A stretch of DNA of 64,000 bases from Providencia rettgeri (GCA_900455085.1 UGTZ01000001.1:1580501-1644500); one strand, 5' to 3'. Positions 48,316 to 58,964 are shown, counted from the first letter of the stretch. A program made the numbers and translations. Notes: generated by a model from the letters alone, not told the origin.

Positions 48316-48798
48316 GTGACGCAAATTGAAATTGATGAGTATTGGATGCAACAAGCCATTGAACTTGCGCTAAAGGCGCAAGATCTCGGCGAAATTCCTG
48401 TTGGCGCGGTCTTAGTTAAAGACAATCGTTTAATTGCTTCAGGCTGGAATCGTTCGATTATTGACCATAACCCAACAGCACATGCTGAAATTATGGCTCT
48501 GCAGCAAGCAGGGCAAGTGCTATCAAATTATCGGCTATTGGATACCACATTATATGTAACATTAGAGCCTTGCATTATGTGTGCAGGCGCAATGATCCAC
48601 AGCCGTATTAATCGTGTCGTTTATGGTGCTAAGGATTTTAAAACTGGCGCCTGTGGTTCCTACCTAGATATTATGGGGCAAGCCGGGTTAAACCATTATG
48701 TGGATGTGACTGGTGGTGTTCTAGAAGCTCAATGTTCTTCAATGCTGAGTGCTTTTTTTAAATTGCGTAGAGCGCAAAAAAAAGAACAAAAGCGCTAA
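48316..48798 (+). CDS. tadA: tRNA-specific adenosine deaminase
   Basis: This 160-aa essential enzyme converts A34 to inosine in tRNA-Arg(ACG). The zinc and catalytic motifs are HAEIMAL and PCIMCAGAMIHSRI, and the basic C-terminal helix LRRAQKKEQ is also typical. The start is GTG preceded by AGAGGTAAGA. It is convergent with mltF. Confidence 0.96.
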   Translation: MTQIEIDEYWMQQAIELALKAQDLGEIPVGAVLVKDNRLIASGWNRSIIDHNPTAHAEIMALQQAGQVLSNYRLLDTTLYVTLEPCIMCAGAMIHSRINRVVYGAKDFKTGACGSYLDIMGQAGLNHYVDVTGGVLEAQCSSMLSAFFKLRRAQKKEQKR

Positions 48799-48838
48799 CA
48801 CAGTAAAATTTAGCGCACTTATTTTATTTCAGCATGAT

Positions 48839-50503
48839 TTATAGCGGGTTTTCAGGAGCTTCTGGTGGCGAGATAACTGTTTCATCATCGCTCTTATCGG
48901 TATTTTGTGATGGGTGTAATGAAAGTAAATACTTTCCTAATGGTAGTCTTTTTTCATCAAGAGTTTTAGATGGCTGCGCCGCAGAGCTCATTTTTTCTAG
49001 ATTGATTACACTAACTTTGTCAGGAATAGGGGACTGATTTTGCATTGCTTGAGATTCAGTTGTGGTAGGGTTCTCAGGAGAAATCAAATAAATAAGTGAT
49101 TTTTGCGCAATATCAAGTGCATGCTGTTTTCTTTCTTGGCTTTGTAAGTAGCCAACTAAACTTTGATGATAACGACGAATATTCTCAACGTAACGATAAG
49201 CTTCGTGGCCACGTGCATAACCATAAGTGAGTTGTGAGTAATATTTTTTCTGCGTCAATAAAGGTAAACGGGCTTTTACATCTAACCACCGGTTAGGGTC
49301 TCCGCCTAACATTTCAGTTAATTTACGGACATCCTGCATATGCCCATACCCCATGTTATAGGCGGAAAGGGCAAACCAGATACGGTCATCCTCTTCGATG
49401 GTTTCAGGTAAACGCTCCATAATATAAGCAATATAAGCGGCGCCGCCCTTTATGCTTTCTTCCGGGTCTAACCTATCCGCAATACCCATTGTTGTTGCGG
49501 TTGGCTTTGTTAGCATCATTAGCCCGCGTACCCCCGTAGGTGAGGTCGCTAAAGGATCCCAATGGGACTCTTGCCATGCAATAGCCGCTAATAATTTCCA
49601 GTCAATTACCTGAGCATATTTTTCAAATAGAGGTTGATACTCGGGGAGTTTATTATCAATGGCTTTAATAAATGCCATTGTGTCGAAATAATCGAAAGAC
49701 TCTACATGGCTGAAATATTTTTCATTAAGACGTGCAAGTAATTCGCTTTCATGGCTGATGTTGAAGAAATCAAGCAACGCAGCATCTAAACTGTTTTCTT
49801 TACTACGACGCATATACCAAGTAACAGCATGATCATCCAATAAATCAAAAGCAACCGCTAATTGCGGGTGAATACGTTGCTGTAGTGCAACGGCAATAGA
49901 GTCTTCTAATGTGTAGTCAACCTCACCATCGGCAACCATTTCAAGGATTTGATTGGTATTGTATTTTGAGGTTTCTTCCCACTTTAGGTTTGGGTATTCC
50001 TTGGCGAGCTCCTTCAAGGTACTTGCATGCGCCGTACCCGCTGTTACCAATAATTTACCCGTTATTTCATTGAAGTTTTTGGGGCGATTTGTTCCTTTAC
50101 GATAGACAAGTTGTTGAGTGACATTAAGATAACTTGGACCAGTTTTTGTTTTGGCTAAACGGTCTTTGTTATACAGTAAACCCGCAACCGCGATATCGGC
50201 ATCGCCATTTTCAAGGTCATCAAATATTTGCTCGAATGTTGGGCGGATGGTTATCTTGAGTTTAACGCCTAAGTATGAGGCAAAGCCTTGAGCCAGCTCG
50301 TAGTCGAACCCACGCAGCTGTTTCTGCTCATCAATATAGATAAGTGGCGAGCTAACGGCACTAATACGTAATTCACCTTGAGAAATAATTTTATTAATTT
50401 GTGAATTCTGCGTATTGGGCCAGCGGACGTTAAAACCGATGACCATAGTTGCTAGTAGCGCGATGACCACGATAATTAAATAGTTAACTTTTAAGTTATT
50501 CAA
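48839..50503 (-). CDS. mltF: Membrane-bound lytic murein transglycosylase F
   Basis: This 554-aa protein has an N-terminal membrane/signal segment (LIIVVIALLATMVIGF) and a periplasmic binding-protein-like domain (about 35-265; GELRISAVSSPLIYIDE, FDYELAQGFASYLGVKL). A Slt-type lysozyme domain follows, with the catalytic Glu in AIAWQESHWDPLATSPTGVRGLMML and ALSAYNMGYGHM. It cleaves peptidoglycan at the outer membrane. The C-terminal tail of about 100 residues is longer than in E. coli (518 aa) and low-complexity. It is divergent from purL, as usual. Confidence 0.94.
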   Translation of the reverse strand: MNNLKVNYLIIVVIALLATMVIGFNVRWPNTQNSQINKIISQGELRISAVSSPLIYIDEQKQLRGFDYELAQGFASYLGVKLKITIRPTFEQIFDDLENGDADIAVAGLLYNKDRLAKTKTGPSYLNVTQQLVYRKGTNRPKNFNEITGKLLVTAGTAHASTLKELAKEYPNLKWEETSKYNTNQILEMVADGEVDYTLEDSIAVALQQRIHPQLAVAFDLLDDHAVTWYMRRSKENSLDAALLDFFNISHESELLARLNEKYFSHVESFDYFDTMAFIKAIDNKLPEYQPLFEKYAQVIDWKLLAAIAWQESHWDPLATSPTGVRGLMMLTKPTATTMGIADRLDPEESIKGGAAYIAYIMERLPETIEEDDRIWFALSAYNMGYGHMQDVRKLTEMLGGDPNRWLDVKARLPLLTQKKYYSQLTYGYARGHEAYRYVENIRRYHQSLVGYLQSQERKQHALDIAQKSLIYLISPENPTTTESQAMQNQSPIPDKVSVINLEKMSSAAQPSKTLDEKRLPLGKYLLSLHPSQNTDKSDDETVISPPEAPENPL

Positions 50504-50673
50504 ATAATAGTTTCTCGTGCATTGACTGGTGCTGTATGTCCATAAAAGAGTATGGCTAAGTAATGGTTATAATTCCAGTAGTCGGCTATTTTGCTCAACA
50601 TTTAGGAACGGTGCAACCTATATTATCGTATTTAGCACAGAATAATATTTAACTAATCGCTTTATTTTTAATC

Positions 50674-50689
50674 ACGCAAACGGTTTCGT
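50674..50689 (+). promoter_or_regulatory. PurR operator of purL
   Basis: ACGCAAACGGTTTCGT matches the PurR consensus ACGCAAACGTTTTCGT in 15 of 16 positions. It lies 85 bases upstream of the purL start. Confidence 0.93.
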
Positions 50690-50773
50690 ATTGATGAACA
50701 TTGCTCTATAATGTGTTCCGGTTTCCCTGCTTTCATGTTCAGGGCTGGCGTTTAAAAGAGAGAAATTAAGACG

Positions 50774-53700
50774 ATGGAAATTTTGCGTGGTTCACCTGCT
50801 CTATCAGCATTTCGTATTACCCGCCTTTTGGCGCTGTTTGCAGAAAAACAGCTTCCTGTCACGGATATCTATGCTGAGTATATGCACTTTGCTGAATTAT
50901 CAGCGCCGTTGAGTGATAGTGAGCAAGGCAAACTGAGCAGTTTGTTAAAGTATGGTCCTTCTCTGGCTGAGCACGAGCCATTCGGTAAGCTTATTTTAGT
51001 CACTCCTCGTCCGGGAACTATCTCTCCGTGGTCTTCAAAAGCCACCGATATTGTACATAACTGTGGTCTTCGCCAAGTAAAGCGTATCGAACGCGGGATT
51101 GCTTATTATGTTCAAGGTGATGCATTGACCCAAGAACAGTGGCATGAAGTGATCGCTATTTTGCATGATCGCATGATGGAAAGCATTTTTTCTTCTTTTG
51201 AACAAGCGAGCGCACTGTTTGTGCAGCAACAGCCAGCACCAATGAAGTCCATTGATGTGATTACGGGTGGCCGCCTTGCATTGGAAACAGCAAACAGGGA
51301 AATGGGCCTAGCGTTGGCTGATGACGAAATTGATTACCTGTTAGAGGCATTTACTGGGTTAAAACGTAATCCAACGGATGTTGAGCTCTATATGTTTGCG
51401 CAAGCAAACTCAGAACATTGCCGCCATAAAATCTTTAATGCAGACTGGGTAATTGATGGTGAAAAACAGCTTAAATCACTGTTTAAAATGATTAAAAATA
51501 CGTTTGAAAAAACACCTGACCATGTTTTATCTGCTTATAAAGATAATGCTGCCGTTATGGAAGGTTCGTCTGTTGGCCGCTTTTTTCCTGAACCTGAAGG
51601 ACGTACATACCGCTACCACCAAGAAGATGCTCATATCTTAATGAAGGTGGAAACTCATAACCACCCAACAGCGATTTCACCATGGCCAGGAGCAGCAACA
51701 GGCTCTGGCGGTGAAATTCGTGATGAAGGCGCAACAGGGCGTGGCGCGAAGCCAAAAGCTGGTTTAGTCGGTTTTTCTGTTTCTAACTTACGCATTCCCG
51801 GTTTTGAACAGCCTTGGGAAGAAGATTTTGGTAAACCAGAGCGCATTGTGACGGCTTTGGATATTATGATGGAAGGGCCATTAGGTGGGGCGGCATTCAA
51901 TAATGAATTTGGTCGTCCTGCGCTATTAGGTTATTTCAGAACGTACGAAGAAAAAGTTAACAGCCACAATGGTGAAGAATTACGTGGTTACCATAAGCCT
52001 ATTATGTTAGCGGGTGGTATCGGAAACATCCGTGCAGATCACGTACAAAAAGGCGAGATTACGGTTGGTGCAAAACTGATTGTACTCGGTGGCCCTTCAA
52101 TGAACATTGGGTTAGGTGGCGGGGCTGCATCATCAATGGCATCAGGCCAATCAGACGCAGATCTCGATTTTGCTTCGGTACAACGTGATAACGCCGAAAT
52201 GGAACGCCGTTGCCAAGAAGTTATCGACCGTTGCTGGCAGCTTGGTGATGATAACCCTATCTTATTTATCCACGATGTGGGCGCAGGTGGTTTATCGAAT
52301 GCCATGCCTGAGCTGGTGAGTGATGGTGGCCGCGGTGGACGTTTTGAGTTACGTAAAATTCTTAATGATGAACCGGGCATGAGCCCGCTAGAAGTTTGGT
52401 GTAATGAGTCTCAAGAGCGCTATGTGATGGCAGTTTCACCTGAGCAGCTTTCTGTCTTTACGGCAATTTGTGAACGTGAACGTGCGCCATTTGCCGTGAT
52501 TGGGGAGGCGACTGAAGAGCGTCATTTAACACTGAATGATGAACACTTTTCTAACCAACCTATAGATATGCCTTTGGATGTTTTACTGGGTAAAACACCA
52601 AAAATGCTGCGTGATGTAACAACATTAAAGGCAGAGCCCGATTCATTAGATAGAACAGCGATTAATTTAAATGAAGCGGTGAAGCGTGTTCTACATTTGC
52701 CTGCAGTAGCTGAAAAAACATTCTTAATCACCATTGGTGATCGCACAGTGACGGGTATGGTGGCACGTGATCAGATGGTTGGCCCATGGCAAATTCCTGT
52801 TGCTGACTGCGCGGTAACCACCGCTAGCTTAGATAGCTACTATGGGGAATCCATGTCAATAGGTGAAAGAACACCAGTAGCATTGGTGGACTTTGCTGCA
52901 TCAGCACGAATGGCAGTTGGGGAAGCATTAACTAATATCGCATGTTCTTATGTGCAAGATTTAAAACGCGTTAAATTGTCGGCTAACTGGATGGCAGCGG
53001 CGGGGCACCCTGGTGAAGATGCAGGTCTATATGAAGCGGTTAAAGCGGTAGGAGAAGAACTTTGCCCTGCATTAGGTTTAACTATCCCAGTTGGTAAAGA
53101 CTCCATGTCAATGAAAACGCGTTGGCAGCAAGATGGCGAAGAACGCGAAATGACCTCGCCACTTTCTTTGGTGATTAGTGCATTTGGTCGTGTTGAAGAT
53201 GTTCGCTTGACAGTGACACCTGAATTAAAAGTAACTAATGATAATGCCTTGTTATTAATTGACCTTGGGCAAGGCAATAATGCGTTGGGCGGCTCTGCGC
53301 TCGCACAGGTATATCGTCAGTTAGGTAATAAAGCCCTGATGTACGCAGTCCTGAAGTTTTACTTGGCTTCTTTAATACAATTCAGAAGTTATTATCAGAG
53401 CAAAAACTTCTAGCCTACCATGACCGCTCAGATGGTGGTTTATTCGTCACTTTAGTGGAAATGGCTTTTGCGGGTCATTGCGGTATTAATGTTGATATCA
53501 GCTCTTTTGATGAAGACACGCTTGCGGCGTTATTTAACGAAGAGCTAGGAGCAGTCATTCAAATTAATGAAGCCGATAGAGCGTATGTAGCGGAATGTTT
53601 TGAGCAAGCAGGGCTGGCAGGTTGCGTTCATTATTTAGGTTCTGCAATACATGATGATGTCGTGATTATTAATAGCCGAGATACGGTTGTATATCGTGAA

Positions 53701-54660
53701 TCTCGTAGTTTATTGCGTCAATGGTGGGCTGAAACTACTTGGCAAATGCAACGCTTGCGTGATAACGAAGTGTGTGCAGACGAAGAGCATGCGATGAAAC
53801 AGGATAACCAGGACCCTGGTTTGAATGTGAAACTGACGTATGACATTGAAGAAGACATCGCAGCGCCGTTTATTTTGTCAGGCGTGCGCCCTAAAGTGGC
53901 TGTTTTACGCGAACAAGGCGTGAACTCGCATGTGGAAATGGCCGCCGCTTTTGACCGTGCTGGTTTTGATGCGGTTGATGTGCACATGAGTGATTTACTT
54001 GCAGGTAACTTGTCTTTGGAACAATTCCAAACATTGGTGGCTTGTGGTGGTTTCTCTTATGGGGACGTATTAGGTGCGGGTGAAGGTTGGGCAAAATCTA
54101 TTTTATTCAATAATAAAGTTCGTGATGAATTTGCTACGTTCTTTAACCGCCCAGATACCTTATCTCTTGGGGTGTGTAATGGTTGCCAGATGATGTCGAA
54201 CTTACATGAGCTGATCCCAGGTGCGGAATTCTGGCCTCGCTTTGTACGTAACCGTTCAGAACGTTTTGAAGCGCGCTTTAGTTTAGTAGAAATTGCGAAT
54301 AGCCCATCGTTATTACTGCAAGATATGGCAGGCTCTCGTATGCCTATTGCGGTTTCTCATGGTGAAGGGCAAGTGGAAACACGTGCAGCGGCACATTTAC
54401 AGCAATTAGAAGATAACGGGCTGGTGGCGATGCGTTTCGTGAATAACTATGGCCAAGTGGCAGAGCAATATCCAGCTAACCCGAACGGGTCAGTTAATGG
54501 AATTACTTCGGTGACATCGAAAGACGGCCGTGCAACGATTATGATGCCGCATCCTGAGCGTGTTTTCCGTACGGTAAGCAACTCATGGCACCCTGAAAAT
54601 TGGGGAGAGGACAGCCCATGGATGCGGATTTTCCGTAATGCACGTAAGCAATTAGGTTAA
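50774..54660 (+). CDS. purL: Phosphoribosylformylglycinamidine synthase, one missing base
   Basis: This large enzyme catalyses the fourth step of purine synthesis with glutamine-derived ammonia. The synthase part has MKVETHNHPTAISPWPGAATGSGG and AGGIGNIRADHVQKGE. The C-terminal glutaminase has LGVCNGCQMMSNL (catalytic Cys) and MMPHPERVFR. The frame breaks at about 53350: adding one C to GCCCTG gives NKAPDVRSPEVLLGFFNTI and joins the two parts. The corrected length is 1295 aa, equal to E. coli. PurR control is indicated by the upstream box. Confidence 0.96.
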
Positions 54661-54690
54661 TAAATCACAAGCTCGATAGATTGTTGAAAA

Positions 54691-54710
54691 GGCCAGCTAT
54701 TTTGCTGGCC
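54691..54710 (+). terminator. purL terminator hairpin
   Basis: GGCCAGC and GCTGGCC form a 7-bp stem with a TATTTT loop, 30 bases after the purL stop; the following T-run is weak (TGAATTTTA). Confidence 0.7.
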
Positions 54711-54775
54711 TGAATTTTAATCGAGCTAGTTTTAAACGGAAAGGTTGGTTTTTGAATCAGAATTATTCCTAATTA

Positions 54776-55423
54776 CTATTTCCAAAAACGGTTGATTTGC
54801 TCACGTAATGCTTCTGCCGTTTTTTTACCCTTATCGCCCACTAATGCACGGCCAGCAATAAAGGCTTTGGCCTTGATACCGTTAAATAAATGGATATCCT
54901 CCGGCACGATACCGCCAGTAATGGACAGTTCTAGCCCTAAATCAGACAGTTTTCGCATTTTTTCGATATCTTCATTGGTCCAGCCAATACCGGCGAGTTC
55001 AGCATCGCGGGGGCGGTGGTAAATCGCTTGGGAAATACCTAAATCGACCCAATTTTTGGCATCTTCAAAAGTCCAATTACCATAAATTTCAATTTGGATC
55101 TCACGATTAAACTCATCGGCAACTTTTTTGCAGGCAGCAATAGTGGCAATATGCGCCGCGGCTGAGACTGTGATCCAATCTGCTCCTGCTTCAAATGCCA
55201 TTCTCGATAAAATGGCTCCCCCATCGGTGGTTTTCATATCGCAAACCAGAATGTGATTAGGGTATTTTTGACGTAAAGTCGAGACCGCATTCATGCCATC
55301 AGCGAACGCTAAAATTGTACCCACCTCAATAATATCAACGAAAGTATGTACATTTTCAGCCACTTCGAGTGCAGCAGGTAAGTTGGTTTGGTCTAATGCA
55401 ATTTGGATCAAAGGCTTTGTCAT
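54776..55423 (-). CDS. ulaD: 3-keto-L-gulonate-6-phosphate decarboxylase
   Basis: This 215-aa TIM-barrel enzyme converts 3-keto-L-gulonate 6-phosphate to L-xylulose 5-phosphate in L-ascorbate use. Signature segments are IQIALDQTNLPAALEVAE, VDIIEVGTILAFADG, LVCDMKTTDGG (metal and catalytic Asp/Lys) and ISITGG-like LSITGGIVPEDIHLF. UlaD and SgbH are hard to separate by sequence; the ula context decides. Its start overlaps the HAD gene stop (ATGA), implying coupling. No ulaE or ulaF follows. Confidence 0.92.
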   Translation of the reverse strand: MTKPLIQIALDQTNLPAALEVAENVHTFVDIIEVGTILAFADGMNAVSTLRQKYPNHILVCDMKTTDGGAILSRMAFEAGADWITVSAAAHIATIAACKKVADEFNREIQIEIYGNWTFEDAKNWVDLGISQAIYHRPRDAELAGIGWTNEDIEKMRKLSDLGLELSITGGIVPEDIHLFNGIKAKAFIAGRALVGDKGKKTAEALREQINRFWK

Positions 55424-56250
55424 TGTGATTGTCCTAAAATATTTTCATGGATTAGACGCGCAAGGCCATCACCGTTATTATCTGTAGCACAGATAGCATT
55501 CGCATGGGATTTCACCGTGTCATCGGCATTTTTCATTGCTACGCCTAGGCCCGCTAGCTCAATCATGGAGATATCGTTGTGGTTATCACCAACAGCGATA
55601 ACTTGGTTTGAGTTATAACCCTGAGAGTTAAGATATTCTGCTAAACGCGTTCCTTTGTTATTGCCTTTTGCGGCAAAGTCGAAACGGTTTGACCATGATT
55701 TTTCGGCATTAAAAGTTTGTTTAATCCAAGGGGAATTTAAGAAACGTTCTAACGTAGACGGTTCACCTTCGACGACGAACTTCCAAATATAGTCAGCCTG
55801 CTGGACTTGTTCTTCAAATGAATCAATGCGATAAATTTTCGGTGGATGAGCCATGGTTGGGTCGTTAGCCCACTGTTCCATTGCACTCATGTAATCGATA
55901 GGGTCGATTTTTGAATACACCATGGCATCGGTGATGTACATCACCATTTTCAGTTTATCGTTCTGTGCTAATTCGATGAATGTCAGTGCATTCTCTTTGG
56001 TAAGGGCATTGTGCGTGATAACTTTTTCATTTTGGTAATCATAGATATAAGTACCATTGCAACAAATAATCGGCGTAGTTAGCCCGAGTTCATCATAGTA
56101 GGGACGGGCAGCAGTATGGTGGCGACCAGTGACTATCATGACGTGGCATTGTTTTGCTGCTTGTTGAATAGCTTGTTTGACTGCAGGGTGGATCGTATGT
56201 TCTTGAGTTAAAACCGTTCCATCCAAATCAAGCGCTAATACGTTATACAT
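55420..56250 (-). CDS. Cof-type HAD phosphatase in the ula operon (YbhA-like)
   Basis: This is a 276-aa class IIB HAD phosphatase. The catalytic Asp pair is LALDLDGTVL; motif II is IVTGRH; motif IV is VIAVGDNHNDISMIELAGLGVAM with KGTRLAEYL before it. Text such as ICCNGTYIYDYQNEKV and DAMVYSK resembles E. coli YbhA, a pyridoxal phosphatase, but the cap region decides substrate and is not diagnostic by eye. It lies between ulaC and ulaD and overlaps ulaD by four bases, so it is part of the operon, which is not the case in E. coli. It may dephosphorylate a pathway sugar phosphate; inferred. Confidence 0.85.
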   Translation of the reverse strand: MYNVLALDLDGTVLTQEHTIHPAVKQAIQQAAKQCHVMIVTGRHHTAARPYYDELGLTTPIICCNGTYIYDYQNEKVITHNALTKENALTFIELAQNDKLKMVMYITDAMVYSKIDPIDYMSAMEQWANDPTMAHPPKIYRIDSFEEQVQQADYIWKFVVEGEPSTLERFLNSPWIKQTFNAEKSWSNRFDFAAKGNNKGTRLAEYLNSQGYNSNQVIAVGDNHNDISMIELAGLGVAMKNADDTVKSHANAICATDNNGDGLARLIHENILGQSQ

Positions 56251-56300
56251 AGTTGATTACCTCTATCGCTAATTAATGATTTTCTTTTATTTTCATTAAA

Positions 56301-56771
56301 TTAGCATAATGCTTGATCAATAACCTGATAAACATCATCAATCGTGCGGCAACGGCGTAGCTTTTCAAGATCGACACCCGTTTCACTGTCTTCATCATCG
56401 AGAACACGAGTGACTTCCATCAGACCTTCCATATGTTCATCGGATGAACTGCCTGCCAAGGTGATAAGTACGTCAACAGGCTCATCTTCGCCATCAAAAA
56501 CAATGGGTTTTTCCAGTGTGACTAAAGCAAAAGCGGTTTTTAGTACCCCGTCTTCAGGCCTTGCGTGAGGAAGCGCTAAATTAGGTGCGATACAAATATA
56601 AGGCCCAAGTTTTTCAATACTGTTGATAATTGCTTCATGATAGCTAGGTTTTATCGCACCTGAAGCGATGAGCAAGTCTGTGCCTATCTTAATGGCATCA
56701 CGCCAGTTATCAGCGGATGCTTGTAGCTGTATCGAATTATTGTCGATTAGTGATTGTTTAAATCCCATCAT
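56301..56771 (-). CDS. ulaC: PTS ascorbate-type EIIA component
   Basis: This 156-aa cytoplasmic EIIA of the mannitol/fructose fold passes phosphate from HPr to the EIIB domain. The phosphorylated His is in APNLALPHARPEDG (about residue 69). The start is placed at the ATG at 56771 (MMGFKQSL), with AGGAAGG upstream; ATG at 56768 is equally possible and an ATG six codons earlier would put that site inside the gene. It follows the permease gene on the same strand by about 70 bases. Confidence 0.92.
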   Translation of the reverse strand: MMGFKQSLIDNNSIQLQASADNWRDAIKIGTDLLIASGAIKPSYHEAIINSIEKLGPYICIAPNLALPHARPEDGVLKTAFALVTLEKPIVFDGEDEPVDVLITLAGSSSDEHMEGLMEVTRVLDDEDSETGVDLEKLRRCRTIDDVYQVIDQALC

Positions 56772-56840
56772 TGCCTTCCTATTTTTCAACGTTAAGGGAG
56801 TCGATACCGTTATGAGCCATATCGACTCCTATGACTTAGG

Positions 56841-58595
56841 CTATTTATTTCCTATAAAATTGGTATGTATGATATCGAGTAGTTCATCACCGAATGAGTT
56901 GGGGTTGAGCATATTTTGTACGCCAAGAATGAATTTACCATCACCCGGATCCATTTCTGCACTAAGGTGTTTAGAGGAAACGATAATATCAGTTGCTGGT
57001 AATTTCGATTTATAATCGGAGACTGCACAAGAATCCATCACATGAGGAATGCCTTTCTTTTCGAGGTACTGGCCAATTTTCATTTTCATCATCATGGACG
57101 AGCCTTGTCCATTGCCGCAAACCGCTAAGATACGTACAGGCTTAGTACCATTATGTTCAATAGATGCAGCTTCGACTTCTTCATTGGTTTCCATTTCAGT
57201 TTCGATTGGGTTTTGTGAATCTTCTTCGGCGCGAAGTTTCTTTGCAGCAAAATACATATAGACAAGGGAGAGGGCGACAACGACAAAGAAGAACATTTTA
57301 GAGAAGGACAAACCTTGCATAATGACAGGGAAGGCGAGCGCCCAGTCGGCCATACCCATCCAACCACTAAAGTCCGTACCTTGGCTATTAATTAAGCTGA
57401 TTGCCCAAGCTGAACCCAATACTTCAATGATACCCATCACGAAACACACTTTCATGACGGCTTTCCAACCCCCAAAATGGTTGGCAAAAATACCGATAGT
57501 GGCGTTCGAGAAGAACATAGGGATAAAGCCTGGAATGATCATAATGGGGGAGTTGAATGCCAACATACCGAGTACCGCAACAAATTGCCCGATAGCACCC
57601 CACATAAAACCAAATACCATGGCATTAGGGGAGAATGCATAGATAGCGGCGCAGTCAATCGCAAGAACAGCATTGGGGATCACGCGCTCTGAAATACCTT
57701 TGAAAGCTTCAGATAATTCAGCGACAAACATGCGTACACCGGTAACAATGATTTGGATGGCAACGGCAAATTTTAAACCCGTTTCAATGATATAAATAGT
57801 CCAGTGAGTGGTACCTGCCATGGTTTGTAGGTTGGGAATGCCAAAAGAAATCAGAATAACGCCAAAGAATAAGGTCATCACAATGGCGGTGGCGGAAATG
57901 CTGTCATGGAATATATGCAACCATTTGGGCAGTTTTAAATTATCTACGCTGTCTTTTTTATCGCCCAGTTTCGGAGCAACTTTGGTTGCTATCCATGAGG
58001 CAAATTGTTGCTGATGACCAATTGAGAATCCGGCTCCACCCGTCACTTCTTGCGTCGGTTTAAACATAATATTGGAAGAAATCCCCCAATACAGCGCCAT
58101 TAATACCGCAGAATAAATAATGGTTTCCCACATGCTCGTCCCGAGTACAAAATAGAAAACAGCGATCAAGCCTGCTTGTTGAAACATAATATGCCCTGTC
58201 AGCATAATGGTACGAATACCGGTGACGCGGCGGAAAAGGACTAAAAGAATATTAATTGCGAGAGCTAACAACACGGTATAGCCCACCCATGAATAGTTAT
58301 CTCCCATCGCTTCCATGGTGGCCATCATTGATGTATATGGGTCAATAACTGACCCTGTAAGTCCATGGTATTCAGACATTTTTTCGATGACGGGTTTAAA
58401 ACTGGACACTAAGGTACTGGCACCCACGCCAACTAGCATAAAACCAACAATCGTTTTGATTGTCCCTTTGAGGATTGTCGTGCCATCGCGCTTTAATAGC
58501 CAATAACCGATAAATGTGACTAAGCCTAATAATAGAGGCGCTTTTGTCATTACTTGGCTGTAAAAAATATAGAAAGCGTCGTATAAAAAATCCAT
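56841..58595 (-). CDS. ulaA: Fused ascorbate PTS permease, EIIC-EIIB (UlaA-UlaB)
   Basis: This 584-aa protein joins the UlaA-type EIIC channel to an EIIB domain. The EIIC part (about 1-450) has about 11 membrane segments and family text such as TIVGFMLVGVGASTLV and GHQQQFASWIA. After a charged linker (EEDSQNPIETEMETNEEVE) the EIIB domain begins PVRILAVCGNGQGSSMMMKM, whose Cys (about residue 490) is phosphorylated. In E. coli UlaA and UlaB are separate proteins. The ATG at 58595 (MDFLYDAF) is preferred to one six codons earlier. It is first in the minus-strand operon, divergent from ulaR. Confidence 0.93.
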   Translation of the reverse strand: MDFLYDAFYIFYSQVMTKAPLLLGLVTFIGYWLLKRDGTTILKGTIKTIVGFMLVGVGASTLVSSFKPVIEKMSEYHGLTGSVIDPYTSMMATMEAMGDNYSWVGYTVLLALAINILLVLFRRVTGIRTIMLTGHIMFQQAGLIAVFYFVLGTSMWETIIYSAVLMALYWGISSNIMFKPTQEVTGGAGFSIGHQQQFASWIATKVAPKLGDKKDSVDNLKLPKWLHIFHDSISATAIVMTLFFGVILISFGIPNLQTMAGTTHWTIYIIETGLKFAVAIQIIVTGVRMFVAELSEAFKGISERVIPNAVLAIDCAAIYAFSPNAMVFGFMWGAIGQFVAVLGMLAFNSPIMIIPGFIPMFFSNATIGIFANHFGGWKAVMKVCFVMGIIEVLGSAWAISLINSQGTDFSGWMGMADWALAFPVIMQGLSFSKMFFFVVVALSLVYMYFAAKKLRAEEDSQNPIETEMETNEEVEAASIEHNGTKPVRILAVCGNGQGSSMMMKMKIGQYLEKKGIPHVMDSCAVSDYKSKLPATDIIVSSKHLSAEMDPGDGKFILGVQNMLNPNSFGDELLDIIHTNFIGNK

Positions 58596-58713
58596 ATTTT
58601 TACCTCTAATCAAATTGTATTTGTAATTTATCTGGGTCAGAGATTAATCATATTGATCGTATCTGGTGTTATTGCGATATAATCATTTAAAGCGACTAAT
58701 CAGTCTCGCAAAA

Positions 58714-58737
58714 ATCAAATGTGATCATATGTAATCA
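58714..58737. promoter_or_regulatory. Phased ATCA array on the ulaA side (putative UlaR operator)
   Basis: ATCA occurs at 58714, 58724 and 58734, exactly 10 bp apart (AATCAAATGTGATCATATGT, then AATCA). A further ATCA is at 58699. The array lies about 120 bases upstream of the ulaA start. DeoR-family regulators such as UlaR often bind direct repeats one helical turn apart. Confidence 0.55.
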
Positions 58738-58920
58738 TTAATTGCTCTTTTTTGATTGTTCTCATTTGTGCGTTTTTTTACCAGCAAAAAAATAAATAAA
58801 TGGCGACCTGATCACGTAAAATTTAAAATTATCTTATATATCAATGGAATAAATTTATATTTGTCAAATGTTGTTTTTTTACCTGAGCAAAGGTTGACAA
58901 TAGTAAGTGAGATAAATAGA

Positions 58921-58964
58921 ATCAAAACTAATCACCAATAATCATTTTGAATCATAATCCATCA
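58921..58964. promoter_or_regulatory. Five ATCA repeats at exact 10-bp period upstream of ulaR (putative UlaR operator)
   Basis: ATCA begins at 58921, 58931, 58941, 58951 and 58961, five times in perfect 10-bp phase, most in the context (A)ATCA. It ends 34 bases before the ulaR start. It resembles the smaller array on the ulaA side, suggesting one repressor bridging both promoters. Confidence 0.6.

Noticed and set aside
56841..58595. Artificial fusion of ulaA and ulaB by a lost stop
   Set aside because: The linker is long, acidic and protein-like, with no homopolymer at the junction; the fusion looks genuine.
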